A stretch of 64,000 nt of DNA, from assembly GCA_019925795.1 (NCBI GenBank), contig CM034314.1, forward strand, positions 77,372,780 through 77,436,779. The letters are read 5' to 3'. Shown here piece by piece: positions 34,354 through 44,447 of this stretch. The notes beneath the pieces were generated by a model, which saw nothing but the letters and a program-made list of their open reading frames with translations, made no database searches and was not told the origin of the DNA. The position numbers were made by a program, and so were the translations under genes. Position 1 is the first letter of the stretch, and every line of letters begins with the position of its first letter. This DNA is from Dendrobium chrysotoxum. Taxonomy: Eukaryota > Streptophyta > Magnoliopsida > Asparagales > Orchidaceae.

Positions 34354-36138
34354 ATGGAAATGCAGGACACCCCGATTATCGTCCATCTGGGACGAGGAGC
34401 CAGGATCCAGCTGGCGAACACTGTCATCAATACTGGAAATACTGGAGCCACCATCCACTTTGGTGGGCTTGAATTCTCAGCAGCTACTGCAAGGGCTGCA
34501 GCCGTTCCTGTATATGGCATGAATTCTGAAGAGCCTCCTGCAAGGTCTCATTCTACAAAGGCTACTGTACAACGTGCGCATCTGCCAGCGCCGCGAACTA
34601 CTACAAGGGATGTTGCCCAAGGAAGAGTCTCTGTGTTTGAAAGATTGTCTCAGCCTGAAACCCTGACTGCCAAAAGGGTTGTTGGTGGAAGAAAAATTTC
34701 AGTGGTGACTGCAAACACCATCGCCCTGCCCAAAGAGCCTGTTGCATTTGGAAAGTATGATGCAGAAGCTTCCTCATCTGGGGGAAAGCTCACTCGAAGG
34801 CAGAGGAGGAAGAGAAACGCAGAGCTGCGTGCTCAACAGCTGTCAGTACCAGTACATCCCTCCAACCTACCAGCACGAGAGCCAGAGGCTGATGTCCCAA
34901 CACAGAACAGGTTCTCTAACCTGAGATGGGTAAGGAGGAATAGCTCTACTGGAGAGCTAAAACAGTCTTTCTGGGAGCGTCATCCAGAAGCTCCAACCCC
35001 TCAGAGGACAAGAGAACCCGAACGTTTATCTGCCCGAGTGCATCGAGTACTGAAGACAGTTAAGGAAAAGGGCCTGATGAAGAAAAAATTTCAGAGGCCA
35101 CCATTTATTGAGACAAGGAGGACCCCTCCTAGAGACAGGTTATCATCTGTTGTGATAACAGAAAGAAGAGGACAACAACAGCATATTCCACGGAGAGCAC
35201 ATCGGGGTGTGACACTTGGACCTCGTGTCCAGGAATCCACCGCCGAAAGGGCCCAGTGGAAAGGCAAGCAAGTCTGGAGGCCGAAGCCTCGAAAGGAGAA
35301 AATGATTGAAGAAATAAAAACTCCAGGCGTGACAACCGGAGGAGTTTCCCGGAGATCCGCCCCTGCCAATCGAAATAGTCAGAGGTGGACCGAAAAGAAG
35401 GCCCATAATGACAGTTATGATGATGGTCGACACATTGGGGAGTCCTCCAAGGGATCCCGTCATTCACCTATCCCGGCCAAAGAGGGAGTCTACTTTGATT
35501 GTAGTCCACGAATTGAAGAAGTACTAATCCCAGATCAGGAGCCAGAAATTCAGTGGCGACGCCGTTCAGAAATTCAGGTACAAGAAGAAGGATCTGAAGG
35601 AGAATATGATGAAGATACTATGGAAATCGAGGTGGTCCACATGGTAAGCCACGTTGATGAAGCCTACTATGAGGATGGCGAAGATGATGATAATCAACAG
35701 CCGCCGGTTAGACAAGTATACCGACGTCGCTATAAGGCTGGATCTATAGCGAACAGAAGTGTTCGCTCCTCTGAAGAAGAAGAAGAAGTTGAAGAGAATC
35801 CTTTTTCCGCCGAAACCATCACCCTTGCAGAGATGAGAAGGCAAGTGAGACGACAAATGCGGGCAAAGGACAAAGAAATCTCTCAATTAAATGAAAAAAT
35901 GTCTGAGATGATGACGCAGATGACAACAATGATGGAGATGATGCAGAAGGCCACTTCTGTAGGCCCTACACCAGCTCAAGCCATCAACCAAGCTATAAGC
36001 AGTGCTCCAGCGAATCTGCCAAATCCCCAAGTGCCCCAGCCCTCAGGAGTGAAGAGTGTGCCCGAAGGCGGAAACGAGGCCAACGACAATGACCGCCAAC
36101 GCACTCCACAAAATGCGGCAAGTGATCTGAACCTGTGA
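34354..36138 (+). CDS. Element D ORF1 protein (594 aa, function unknown)
   Basis: This is an intact 594-codon frame upstream of gag, as in Ogre-type elements, whose ORF1 product has no known function. The protein starts MEMQDTPIIVHLGRGARIQL. It is rich in Arg and Lys in its first two thirds, including a KLTRRQRRKRNAELRAQQ basic patch, and has an acidic stretch around residues 400-490. It ends with a heptad-like segment (DKEISQLNEKMSEMMTQM) that should form a coiled coil. No enzymatic motif was seen. A role in RNA binding or particle assembly would be a guess. Its stop overlaps the start of the gag-pol frame by four bases in a different frame. Confidence 0.85.
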   Translation: MEMQDTPIIVHLGRGARIQLANTVINTGNTGATIHFGGLEFSAATARAAAVPVYGMNSEEPPARSHSTKATVQRAHLPAPRTTTRDVAQGRVSVFERLSQPETLTAKRVVGGRKISVVTANTIALPKEPVAFGKYDAEASSSGGKLTRRQRRKRNAELRAQQLSVPVHPSNLPAREPEADVPTQNRFSNLRWVRRNSSTGELKQSFWERHPEAPTPQRTREPERLSARVHRVLKTVKEKGLMKKKFQRPPFIETRRTPPRDRLSSVVITERRGQQQHIPRRAHRGVTLGPRVQESTAERAQWKGKQVWRPKPRKEKMIEEIKTPGVTTGGVSRRSAPANRNSQRWTEKKAHNDSYDDGRHIGESSKGSRHSPIPAKEGVYFDCSPRIEEVLIPDQEPEIQWRRRSEIQVQEEGSEGEYDEDTMEIEVVHMVSHVDEAYYEDGEDDDNQQPPVRQVYRRRYKAGSIANRSVRSSEEEEEVEENPFSAETITLAEMRRQVRRQMRAKDKEISQLNEKMSEMMTQMTTMMEMMQKATSVGPTPAQAINQAISSAPANLPNPQVPQPSGVKSVPEGGNEANDNDRQRTPQNAASDLNL

Positions 36139-39100
36139 CGTCAGCGCAGTTGGAAGGTCTGATTAGTGAGAAAATTAAAGCCATCATAGCTGCTGAACAA
36201 GCAGAGAAGCTAGTGGGAAAAGGACGCCCGTACCCAGCGGAGTACGACCAGGTACCGTATCCAAAAGGATATTCCGTACCAAAGTTCTACACTTTCGATG
36301 GGAACAAAAATCCCAGACAGCATCTGGCACAGTTTAAAGCTACCTGTGGGAATACGGGAGGCAATGATGCTTTATTATTCCGGCAATTCGTCAGTAGCTT
36401 GACTGGAACTGCTTTCGAATGGTACGCCGAATTACCGAATGATTCTTTAAAGACGTTCGCGGAATTAGAAGCTTCATTTGTAAAAAGGTTCGCCAGTGCG
36501 ACGGAAAAGACCACCATCGCTGATCTCGCCTTAGATAAAAGGAGAAAGGATGAGTCGGTAACGAAATACATAACACGTTGGCGTAATCTCAGCATGAAGT
36601 GTGAACAGCAGCTAGAAGAAGAGCATGCAGTTCAATTATTAATGGGGAATATTGATGATAAGATGCAGCCTTTCTTATGTATGGCTTCCATCACTACCTT
36701 TCAAGATCTGTTGGATAGGGTGGCAAAATTTGAGAAGTTAAACTTGTCAAAATCAGAAAACTTCCCCGATAAGCCTAAAAAGGCCAAAGCACCCGAGGCC
36801 AGGAAATTTGAAGCTTATTCCACATTCCCTTCCAGGCCTGATAAGAGAAGACAGGCGGAATATGCTGTTGACAAAGGTAAATGGGCAATATACAATGCAG
36901 ATAAGGGAAAGCAGCCAATGCAATATGAAGATAAACCAAAACAGGCTTACAATCCTAATCCTCAACCAAAATTGGTGCTTGGTGGAAATGATAAACCCCG
37001 AACCTTTCAGGATGGAGGAGAGCGTCCAAGACAAGCAGTGGGATCTGGTGATAGAACGTTCCCATCCCTCAAGGAGAAGATGAATAAAGAATATTCGTTT
37101 AAGAGGGAAAGCGTTGCTAAGCTATTTCGACAGGCACTCAAAGCTGGTTTAGAGCTACCAGAATGTAAAAGACCTGAAGAATCCAAACATAGTAGCAACC
37201 CAAATTACTGTCCTTATCACCGGGTAATTAGCCACCCAATTGAAGACTGCTATGTCTTCAAAGATTGGTTGGAAAAGAAGTACAAAATGGGGGAGTTGAC
37301 ATTGTCAGATAATGTGTTAATTCATCCCAAGAAGGAATTCACTCGGATGGTTACGTCCTCTTCCGTACCCCCGACTGAAGAAAGAATAGATAAAAAGAAG
37401 CCAACCCAAGATGAACAGTGGGAGACTGCAATCTCCAAGAAGACTGTAAAAATGTTGAAACAGCTCGAAGGAGTTCCAGGAGTGAAGTGGAAATCTCGTA
37501 CTGAGCCGATGCTAGATTTGAAGGGTCTACCTGCGGCACAAGCATCTACTTCGAAACATCACCTCAACCGAGCTGATTTTTCAAAATCTGGTAAAGCAAA
37601 ATCTTCCAAGAGAAGAACCAAATTGAAGAAGCCTAAGGAGAAAAAGACAGCAACTCAAAAGGTCATCGACAGTTTAGATGAATATTACCAGACTGTAAGA
37701 CGTCCCATTAAGCTCGCTGACTTTATGTCGGAACTTAAGGTGGCAGAAGTAGAAGAGGCTGGTGAAGATTCTCTTCCTGTAGAAATTTGCCAGGTCATTT
37801 CGATAACCTCAACGGCTACAACGAAGGAAAAATATGTCAAAGAAACAGCTCCTGAAACTTGTCTGGTAGCGTCATCAATGGACTATAGTTCAGAAGAGGA
37901 TCTGTGTTTCCCAAATGAGAACGAGTCCGATCATGATATAGCGTCACAGATGGGATACGTAAGACTGGAGGATGATTCTGAACCTAAAAATGAGTCTCCG
38001 GATGCTATGATGGCTGGCTCTGAAGAGGATGCTCCATCAAACGAGTCTGCGCCAGGCGAGATAGCACAAGTGCAATTAAGAAGTGGTAGAGTGTTGCCGC
38101 CTCCACCAAAGAAGGGAGTCCTTAACAAAGACAAGGGGAAGAACATAGTCATCAACGAAGATATTATCACTGAAGATCTTGAGAAGAAAAAGGCTCCAGC
38201 TAAGGGGATAGATTATAATATCTTATCTCATCTAAGGAAGATCCCAGCACAACTCAGCATATATGACGCCCTTATAATGTCTAAAGACCTTCGGGAGACT
38301 TTAATTCAGGCCCTCAAGGAGCCCGAAAGATATGAGGCATATTTTGCTGAGCGCAATCTAACGGAGGTGTTACAAGCTCGGAATGAGCCAATAATCACTT
38401 TCACTGAAGACGATATGATGCTCGGAACAGCGGATCATAATCGCCCCCTGTACGTCACGGCAGAAAGCGACGACATGGTGATCAGTCGAATTTTGATCGA
38501 TCCTGGATCCTCCGTAAACCTCATAAGCTTGAAGGCATTAAGATCGCTGTGCCTTGATGTACAGCATCTCGGACCAGAGAAATTGATGGTGCACGGCTTC
38601 AATGAGAAAGGGCAGAAGACTCTGGGATCATTTACGCTTTCTCTCATATTTGGAGAACTTCATACAGATGCTAAATTTCATGTGATTGATGCAGACACCT
38701 CATTTAAGGCGCTTCTAGGTCGCCCGTGGTTACATGAGTATGGTATTGTTCCATCAACACTTCATCAATGTATGAAATACCTCAGGGATGGGGAAGAATT
38801 CCGGATCTCCGGCGACATCCAGCCATTTGCAGTTCATGAAGTAACGATGTATGAAGATGCCAGATACTTCATGCCAAAGAAGCTAAGGCCATCGAGCTCT
38901 CTTGAGGCCCAGACATCAAACCCAAATATCACAAAGCAACCTAAACGAGAAGTTAAGAAAAAGCAAGAGGGGAGAAAGAAGGCAGTGTCGATCCTTCCCA
39001 AAGCTACGACCATTCCTAAGGAAAGGAAACATGTGCCCCATCTGGGGAGTGATACAGATGAAAGTGATGTCACCCCTACCAAATCCCAGAAGGCATGCCG

Positions 39101-40913
39101 ATCAAAGGCCAAATGGAGTAGAGAAATCACATATTCAAATGATGATTATGACTATGACTCTATCTATATGAATACAGTGCAGGAAATATTCTCCAGAAGA
39201 GTAGGCAGCCTGTCAATTTCAGATAGTGTACTCGTAGTCACGCGTATCCCCCTACGACACTTCAGAGAAATCATTCCGCGAGAAGTGCATAAAGTCGAGG
39301 AGCTCATAACATTTTATGTACCTCCCCCTAAAAAAAGGGATGGGCCAGCGAGCCTATTTTATTCAATCGGAAAGCTTGAGGAAGAAGGAAATCATGATTG
39401 GTTTCGCGGACTCATTGATTCCGGGGAGTTAGTGCCCACGAGATTTCCCAGATTCAATAGTAGAAATATTCAGAGAATGCTACGAAAGCAAGGAAGTCTT
39501 CGCTCCTCTAAACAACAAGTTCGTTTCTGCTTGAGTCTCTGGTATCGAAGAAATCCTCACTCATTACGGAAGAAAGATATTTTTGCAAAAAAGGGCCTTG
39601 GGTTCATCGTACGGAAGTACCCCCGAAAGGAGAACTGCCGAGCAATTTCACATAGAAAAATTGAATCTGATGATGACAGCGAAGAAGAGGTCTTTGAAAT
39701 TAATCTTCAAAACGATCAGACCGTAGAAGCCAAGCCTGCACCAGAAGAGTTAGAAGATGGTGGACAGACGACCACTATGGATGAACTAAAAGAAGTCAAT
39801 TTAGGGACTGAAGAAGACCCTCGCCCAACCCTCATTAGTGCTCTCTTGTCCGAAGTGCAGGTTGAAGAAATAAAAAAGCTCCTCTGTGAATTCAGGGACT
39901 GCTTTGCCTGGACATACGCTGAAATGCCCGGCTTATCCCCTGACGTAGCAGTTCACAGATTAGCCATCAAGCCAGATGCAACACCTGTCAAACAAGCTCC
40001 AAGGAGAATGAGATTGGAGATTGAAGAACAGGTGATTGCAGAAACAAAGAAGCTCATAGAGGCAGGATTCATTCGTGAAGAAAAGTATGCCGATTGGATA
40101 GCAAATATTGTTCCCGTAAAGAAGAAGAATGGCCAGATCCGCATCTGTATTGATTTCAGGGACCTTAACAAAGCATGCCCAAAAGATGACTTTCCGCTCC
40201 CTGTATCAGAACTACTGGTCGACACCACATCAAACCATGATATGTTCTCTTTCATGGATGGATCGTCAGGATACAATCAGATCAAGATGGCGCCTGAAGA
40301 TGAAAAGCATACATCCTTTAGAACGCCCATTGGCATTTTCTGCTACACAGTCATGCCCTTCGGCCTGAAGAATGCAGGTGCCACCTATCAGCGGGCAATG
40401 ACCCATATTTTTGATGAACTGATACACCAGAAGGTAGAATGCTACGTAGATGATCTGGTTGTCAAAAGCATGGACCGAAGAGATCACCTTAATGACCTAA
40501 GAATAGTATTCGAGAGAGTCAGAAAATATAATCTGAAGATGAATCCCCTTAAGTGTGCTTTCGGGGTCTCCTCAGGCAAATTTCTTGGGTATGTCGTCCG
40601 TCACCGAGGCATAGAAGTTGATCCCAATAAAATCAAGGCGATTATAGAGATGCCACCGCCTAGAAGCCTCCGCCAACTCCGCTCCTTGCAAGGGCAACTG
40701 GCTTTCATTCGACGATTCATATCGAATCTGTCGGGTAGGTGCCAACCATTTTCCAAACTAATGAAGAAGGATGTCCGCTTCAAATGGGATGCAGAATGCC
40801 AGGAAGCGTTTGACAGCATCAAGAGATACTTGTTAAATCCACCCATTCTCGCAGCTCCAATTCCGGGGAAGCCTCTTATACTGTATACGGCAGCACTAGA
40901 AGAGTCCCTCTGA
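36135..40913 (+). CDS. Element D gag-protease-reverse transcriptase (first open part of gag-pol)
   Basis: This 1,592-codon frame begins in a GTG overlapping the ORF1 stop and has no ATG before the gag core, so expression by frameshifting or an alternative start is likely. Gag lies at about residues 40-240 (PKGYSVPKFYTFDG, then LTGTAFEWYAELP). A CPYHR...HPIEDCYVFKDW motif is near 360-385. The protease active site LIDPGSSVNLI is near 786, followed by ALLGRPWLHEYG. The reverse transcriptase spans about 1275-1500 with the catalytic box CYVDDLVVKS near 1435. The frame ends in TGA just inside RNase H (after AALEESL). The sequence continues in the same frame afterwards, so this is one gag-pol gene with an in-frame stop. 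Confidence 0.93.
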   Translation: MTSAQLEGLISEKIKAIIAAEQAEKLVGKGRPYPAEYDQVPYPKGYSVPKFYTFDGNKNPRQHLAQFKATCGNTGGNDALLFRQFVSSLTGTAFEWYAELPNDSLKTFAELEASFVKRFASATEKTTIADLALDKRRKDESVTKYITRWRNLSMKCEQQLEEEHAVQLLMGNIDDKMQPFLCMASITTFQDLLDRVAKFEKLNLSKSENFPDKPKKAKAPEARKFEAYSTFPSRPDKRRQAEYAVDKGKWAIYNADKGKQPMQYEDKPKQAYNPNPQPKLVLGGNDKPRTFQDGGERPRQAVGSGDRTFPSLKEKMNKEYSFKRESVAKLFRQALKAGLELPECKRPEESKHSSNPNYCPYHRVISHPIEDCYVFKDWLEKKYKMGELTLSDNVLIHPKKEFTRMVTSSSVPPTEERIDKKKPTQDEQWETAISKKTVKMLKQLEGVPGVKWKSRTEPMLDLKGLPAAQASTSKHHLNRADFSKSGKAKSSKRRTKLKKPKEKKTATQKVIDSLDEYYQTVRRPIKLADFMSELKVAEVEEAGEDSLPVEICQVISITSTATTKEKYVKETAPETCLVASSMDYSSEEDLCFPNENESDHDIASQMGYVRLEDDSEPKNESPDAMMAGSEEDAPSNESAPGEIAQVQLRSGRVLPPPPKKGVLNKDKGKNIVINEDIITEDLEKKKAPAKGIDYNILSHLRKIPAQLSIYDALIMSKDLRETLIQALKEPERYEAYFAERNLTEVLQARNEPIITFTEDDMMLGTADHNRPLYVTAESDDMVISRILIDPGSSVNLISLKALRSLCLDVQHLGPEKLMVHGFNEKGQKTLGSFTLSLIFGELHTDAKFHVIDADTSFKALLGRPWLHEYGIVPSTLHQCMKYLRDGEEFRISGDIQPFAVHEVTMYEDARYFMPKKLRPSSSLEAQTSNPNITKQPKREVKKKQEGRKKAVSILPKATTIPKERKHVPHLGSDTDESDVTPTKSQKACRSKAKWSREITYSNDDYDYDSIYMNTVQEIFSRRVGSLSISDSVLVVTRIPLRHFREIIPREVHKVEELITFYVPPPKKRDGPASLFYSIGKLEEEGNHDWFRGLIDSGELVPTRFPRFNSRNIQRMLRKQGSLRSSKQQVRFCLSLWYRRNPHSLRKKDIFAKKGLGFIVRKYPRKENCRAISHRKIESDDDSEEEVFEINLQNDQTVEAKPAPEELEDGGQTTTMDELKEVNLGTEEDPRPTLISALLSEVQVEEIKKLLCEFRDCFAWTYAEMPGLSPDVAVHRLAIKPDATPVKQAPRRMRLEIEEQVIAETKKLIEAGFIREEKYADWIANIVPVKKKNGQIRICIDFRDLNKACPKDDFPLPVSELLVDTTSNHDMFSFMDGSSGYNQIKMAPEDEKHTSFRTPIGIFCYTVMPFGLKNAGATYQRAMTHIFDELIHQKVECYVDDLVVKSMDRRDHLNDLRIVFERVRKYNLKMNPLKCAFGVSSGKFLGYVVRHRGIEVDPNKIKAIIEMPPPRSLRQLRSLQGQLAFIRRFISNLSGRCQPFSKLMKKDVRFKWDAECQEAFDSIKRYLLNPPILAAPIPGKPLILYTAALEESL

Positions 40914-41678
40914 GCATTATTGGCCCAACACAACGAGAAAGGAAAAGAAAATGCACTCTACTATATCAGTCGGAGATTAATCGGAGCAGAAGTACGATAT
41001 TCTCCAATTGAGAAACATTGTCTGGCGTTGATCTTCGCAGTCCAGAAGCTCCGCCACTATATGCTCTCCCACAAAATCACCTTGATATCAAAGATCGATC
41101 CGCTGAAATTCTTGATGACAAGACCAGCGTTGACAGGTCGTTTAGCCAGGTGGGCAGTATTGCTCCTGCAATTTGATATCACATATGTCCCACAAAAAGC
41201 GGTAAAAGGTCAGGTGTTAGCAGACTTTCTTGCTGCGCATCCTATCCCTGCTGACTCACCACTCAATGACGATCTGCCTGACGAGCAGATTATGAACGTC
41301 GAAGAAGATGGAATGCTACAAGTATGGGAAATGTACTTTGATGGGGCATCATCGATTAAGCGCGCTCGGCCTCCAAATCTGGAAAAAGTTCAAGCTGGAA
41401 TCGGTCTCATTTTTGTATCACCTGAGGGAGGCGTAATGAGATTCTCATTTAGCTTGACTGAGCCTCGATCCAATAATGAGGCTGAGTATGAAGCTCTAAT
41501 TGCAGGACTAGAAATTGCAATCAATGTCAGAATTCAAAATCTCCAAATATTTGGAGATTCTCAACTCGTTGTAAACCAAGTACTGGGGATTTACAAAATC
41601 ACCAAGTTCGAGTTGGCCTATTACCATCGGCGAGTCCTCGAGCTTATGAAGCAAATCCCGATCATTAAATTAGCATGA
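40914..41678 (+). CDS. Element D RNase H plus archaeal-type RNase H (second open part of gag-pol)
   Basis: It is in the same frame as the part before and after. The ordinary Ty3 RNase H remnant (GKENALYYISRRLIGAEVRY, then VLADFLAAHP) lacks the usual first catalytic Asp, as is common in the Tat lineage. A second RNase H of the archaeal type follows, with YFDGASS (Asp), NNEAEYEALIAGLE (Glu) and GDSQLVVNQV (Asp). A TGA at 41676-41678 cuts it just before the final conserved VPRAQNSKAD block, which is still readable downstream. The first ATG in the piece is not the native start. Confidence 0.88.
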   Translation, partial: ALLAQHNEKGKENALYYISRRLIGAEVRYSPIEKHCLALIFAVQKLRHYMLSHKITLISKIDPLKFLMTRPALTGRLARWAVLLLQFDITYVPQKAVKGQVLADFLAAHPIPADSPLNDDLPDEQIMNVEEDGMLQVWEMYFDGASSIKRARPPNLEKVQAGIGLIFVSPEGGVMRFSFSLTEPRSNNEAEYEALIAGLEIAINVRIQNLQIFGDSQLVVNQVLGIYKITKFELAYYHRRVLELMKQIPIIKLA

Positions 41679-43247
41679 GTCCCCCGAGCCCAAAATAGTA
41701 AAGCCGACTGCCTAGCTAAACTAGCTAAAGAAATGGCGAATATGGATGATGAATGGCCTATGATGATTATGGTGCACAGTCGGCGGGTCTTAGAGCCAGC
41801 ACTACTACAACTCCCGCAGGTAGAGGGAATATCAGATCCAAGCCAACAGGATGCAACCCCGGTTGATCCTAAACCTCCCCAACCAGTTGATCTTGAAGAT
41901 CAGCTCAAAGAAGATCAAGTTCCTAAAAGAAGACGAAAGGATAGTCAAGCTTCAGAACCATGGCAGCATTGTCTAGATGTAGAAGAAGAAGATGACTGGA
42001 GACAACCTTTCATTGATTACTTCAAAGAAAGTAAACTACCAGCAGATAAGTCACTGGCGACTCAAATTAGAAAGAGAGCACTACGATACGCATTTGTCAA
42101 CAACACGTTATATCGGCGTGCTTTCGATCAAATGTGGCTAAGGTGCCTAGGGACTAAAGAAGCCGGCAAGGTGATAGTAGAAGTTCACGAAGGCCTTTGT
42201 GGAGCGCATCAATCAGGTCCTAAAATGGCCATTAAAATCAAAAGAATGGGTTACTATTGGCCAAGAATGGTAAAAGACTGTATTGATCATGCTAAGAGGT
42301 GCCACGAGTGTCAGATTCATGGTGATGTTATACATCAACCACCGAATCCACTCCACCCTACGATAGCATCCTGGCCGTTCGAATGTTGGGGTACTGATAT
42401 AATCGGGCCAATAGATCCACCATCATCAGGAGGACACCGCTTCATTTTGGCAGCGACCGACTACTTTTCTAAGTGGGCAGAAGCGGCTCCATTCAAAGAG
42501 GTCACATCTGAACATGTAATCAATTTCTTTACCCATAATATTGTCTACAGATTCGGTGTACCACGTCGCATCATTTCCGATAATGGTGCGGCTTTCAAAA
42601 GCACTAAGATCAATAAATTCATCGATCGACATAAGATCGATTGGCGATATTCCTCAATTTACTATCCAAGAGCAAATGGGTTGGCAGAGGCCTTCAACAA
42701 GACACTGGTGAAATTGTTAAAGAAGATTCTCACCAAGAATAAAAGAGAGTGGCATACAAAGATGTCAGAGGCATTATGGGCTTATCGTACAACCTATAAA
42801 ACACCGACCAAAGCCACTCCCTACTCACTAGTGTTTGGAGTCGAAGCAGTACTACCTCTAGAAGTTGAACTACCATCGCTTCGAGTTGCCATCCAGAATG
42901 AGATTACTCGAGAACAAAATGCTCAATTGAGAATGGAGGAGCTCGATGCACTCGACGAAGTCAGATTACAAGCTCAACAGAATCTGGAGATTTATCGAGC
43001 AAGAATGACAAAGTCCTTTGATCGAATGGTGCGCCATCGTACGTTTCAAGAAGGAGAATTGGTCCTGGTACAGAGAAGGCCAATCATCCCACATCGAAAA
43101 ATTGGTGGTAAATTTGTATCCAATTGGGAAGGACCTTTCGTCGTCGAAAAGGTGTACCAAGGTGGAGCTTATCAACTGATCGATTTGGATGGCCAAAGGC
43201 CTATGCCACCAATCAATGGTCGAAACTTGAAGAAATACTATGCGTAA
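41679..43247 (+). CDS. Element D integrase (third open part of gag-pol)
   Basis: The piece opens with the last RNase H motif (NSKADCLAKLAKE), then a Pro/Asp-rich linker, then integrase. The HHCC finger reads EVHEGLCGAHQSG and CHECQ. The core has GTDIIGP (Asp), SDNGAAF (Asp) and ANGLAEAFNK (Glu). The C-terminal domain has NWEGPFVVEKVYQGGAYQL and ends in NLKKYYA. All catalytic residues are present and the frame is open. No chromodomain follows, which fits the Tat lineage. Confidence 0.92.
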   Translation, partial: VPRAQNSKADCLAKLAKEMANMDDEWPMMIMVHSRRVLEPALLQLPQVEGISDPSQQDATPVDPKPPQPVDLEDQLKEDQVPKRRRKDSQASEPWQHCLDVEEEDDWRQPFIDYFKESKLPADKSLATQIRKRALRYAFVNNTLYRRAFDQMWLRCLGTKEAGKVIVEVHEGLCGAHQSGPKMAIKIKRMGYYWPRMVKDCIDHAKRCHECQIHGDVIHQPPNPLHPTIASWPFECWGTDIIGPIDPPSSGGHRFILAATDYFSKWAEAAPFKEVTSEHVINFFTHNIVYRFGVPRRIISDNGAAFKSTKINKFIDRHKIDWRYSSIYYPRANGLAEAFNKTLVKLLKKILTKNKREWHTKMSEALWAYRTTYKTPTKATPYSLVFGVEAVLPLEVELPSLRVAIQNEITREQNAQLRMEELDALDEVRLQAQQNLEIYRARMTKSFDRMVRHRTFQEGELVLVQRRPIIPHRKIGGKFVSNWEGPFVVEKVYQGGAYQLIDLDGQRPMPPINGRNLKKYYA

Positions 43248-43396
43248 AGATTAAAATTTTGTGCTTAATGTATCATGTAATAGTGGAAATATTATATATA
43301 TGTTTGATAGTGTATATGTGTACTTTCTTGAAACTCCCTTATAGCACAAGGAGATGTTTCAAGTACCCCATTAAAATCTTCCACAAGGCTGGGGGC

Positions 43397-43462
43397 ATTT
43401 TAAATATTTATTTGGGTCGGTATTGCGTTGCATGCCGAAAGCCCCAAATAAATATTTAAAAT
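43397..43462. repeat. Perfect 20-bp stem hairpin 1
   Basis: ATTTTAAATATTTATTTGGG (43397-43416) pairs without mismatch with 43443-43462, around a 26-base loop containing TTGCGTTGCATGCCGAAAG. Hairpins 2 and 3 share the loop core, so both stem and loop are conserved. Confidence 0.95.
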
Positions 43463-43502
43463 CAAGAAATACAAGATTTTCTCCTACAAGATAAGGAAAT
43501 TC

Positions 43503-43556
43503 TGGTATTTATTTGGGTTGACATCGCGCTGCGTGCCGAGATCCCTAAATAAATAC
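43503..43556. repeat. Hairpin 2, shorter stem
   Basis: GGTATTTATTTGGG pairs imperfectly with CCCTAAATAAATAC around a loop with ATCGCGCTGCGTGCCGAGA. It lies about 40 bp after hairpin 1 and has the same loop core. Confidence 0.85.
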
Positions 43557-43711
43557 TACTAGTGGTCCTCCAAAATATTTTGGACATCACCTTCCCTAGT
43601 ACCCCAGAACTTCGAAGGTCAAGAAAAGAAGGCTCTCATGGTTACACGCTTCAATAAGTCGAGCTAGAGCAGCATAAGTCTTTCTGCATCCTGAAACTCA
43701 AAGTTCGAATA

Positions 43712-43812
43712 GGGTGTACAAGGTCGGACTCAACAAGCCAAGATGTGGCCGAGTCGCTGGCAGCTCCGTCTACTCAACAAGCCAAAAGAAAGGCCGTAGT
43801 AGCGGAACCCCC
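43712..43812. repeat. About 100-bp direct repeat, copy 1
   Basis: It runs from GGGTGTACAAGGTCGGACTC through AGATGTGGCCGAGTCGCTGG to GGAACCCCC. It matches 44080-44180 with only a few differences. Both copies carry CTCAACAAGCCAA twice internally. Confidence 0.92.
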
Positions 43813-44079
43813 ACTTCGTTAACTCGACAATAAGGATCGCAAGAGGTACAAAGGCTTATTTAGCTCGATAAGTTTTAGTAGTAGTAGTCCACGAGGTCTT
43901 CCTGATTGACTGGAGAGTCAAAGTTATGAGGGGAAGGATATTCTTCCAACCAACACAGTTACCATATATTCGTCGGCTCTGAAACCTACGATCATGAAAG
44001 TTGACTTCAAATCTGCAAACTTTAATAAACTCAGCTTAGGAGAGTGCATCTCCTTATGGCTCAAGTCTGAAGCCTGAAT

Positions 44080-44180
44080 GGGTGTATGAGGTCGGGCTCA
44101 ACAAGCCAAGATGTGGCCGAGTCGCTGGCAGCTCCGCTTACTCAACAAGCCAAAAGAAAGGCCGTAGTAGTGGAACCCCC
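44080..44180. repeat. About 100-bp direct repeat, copy 2
   Basis: This is the partner of 43712-43812. With the hairpins outside the pair (hairpin 1 to the left, hairpin 3 to the right) it suggests that a larger module was duplicated. Confidence 0.92.
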
Positions 44181-44447
44181 GTTTCAGTAGCTAAATGATA
44201 AAGAGCCATCAAATCCTAGCTTTCCTAGTCTGATGGGCTTGAGTGACCCAGATTGAAGTTTTTCTTGATCGGTCAGAGGCCAGAATGCTATCTGGTACTA
44301 CCAGTTTAACTCAAAACACATAAACCCTTCACCAAGTCTGTTGCATAGAGCATGAAGCTGAGGGAGCCGAAATCATAGGACTCCAGCCAAAACTACAGAA
44401 AGGGGTATCCTAAATGACACCCATGGGTGGCCCTAAGAACTGGGGGC

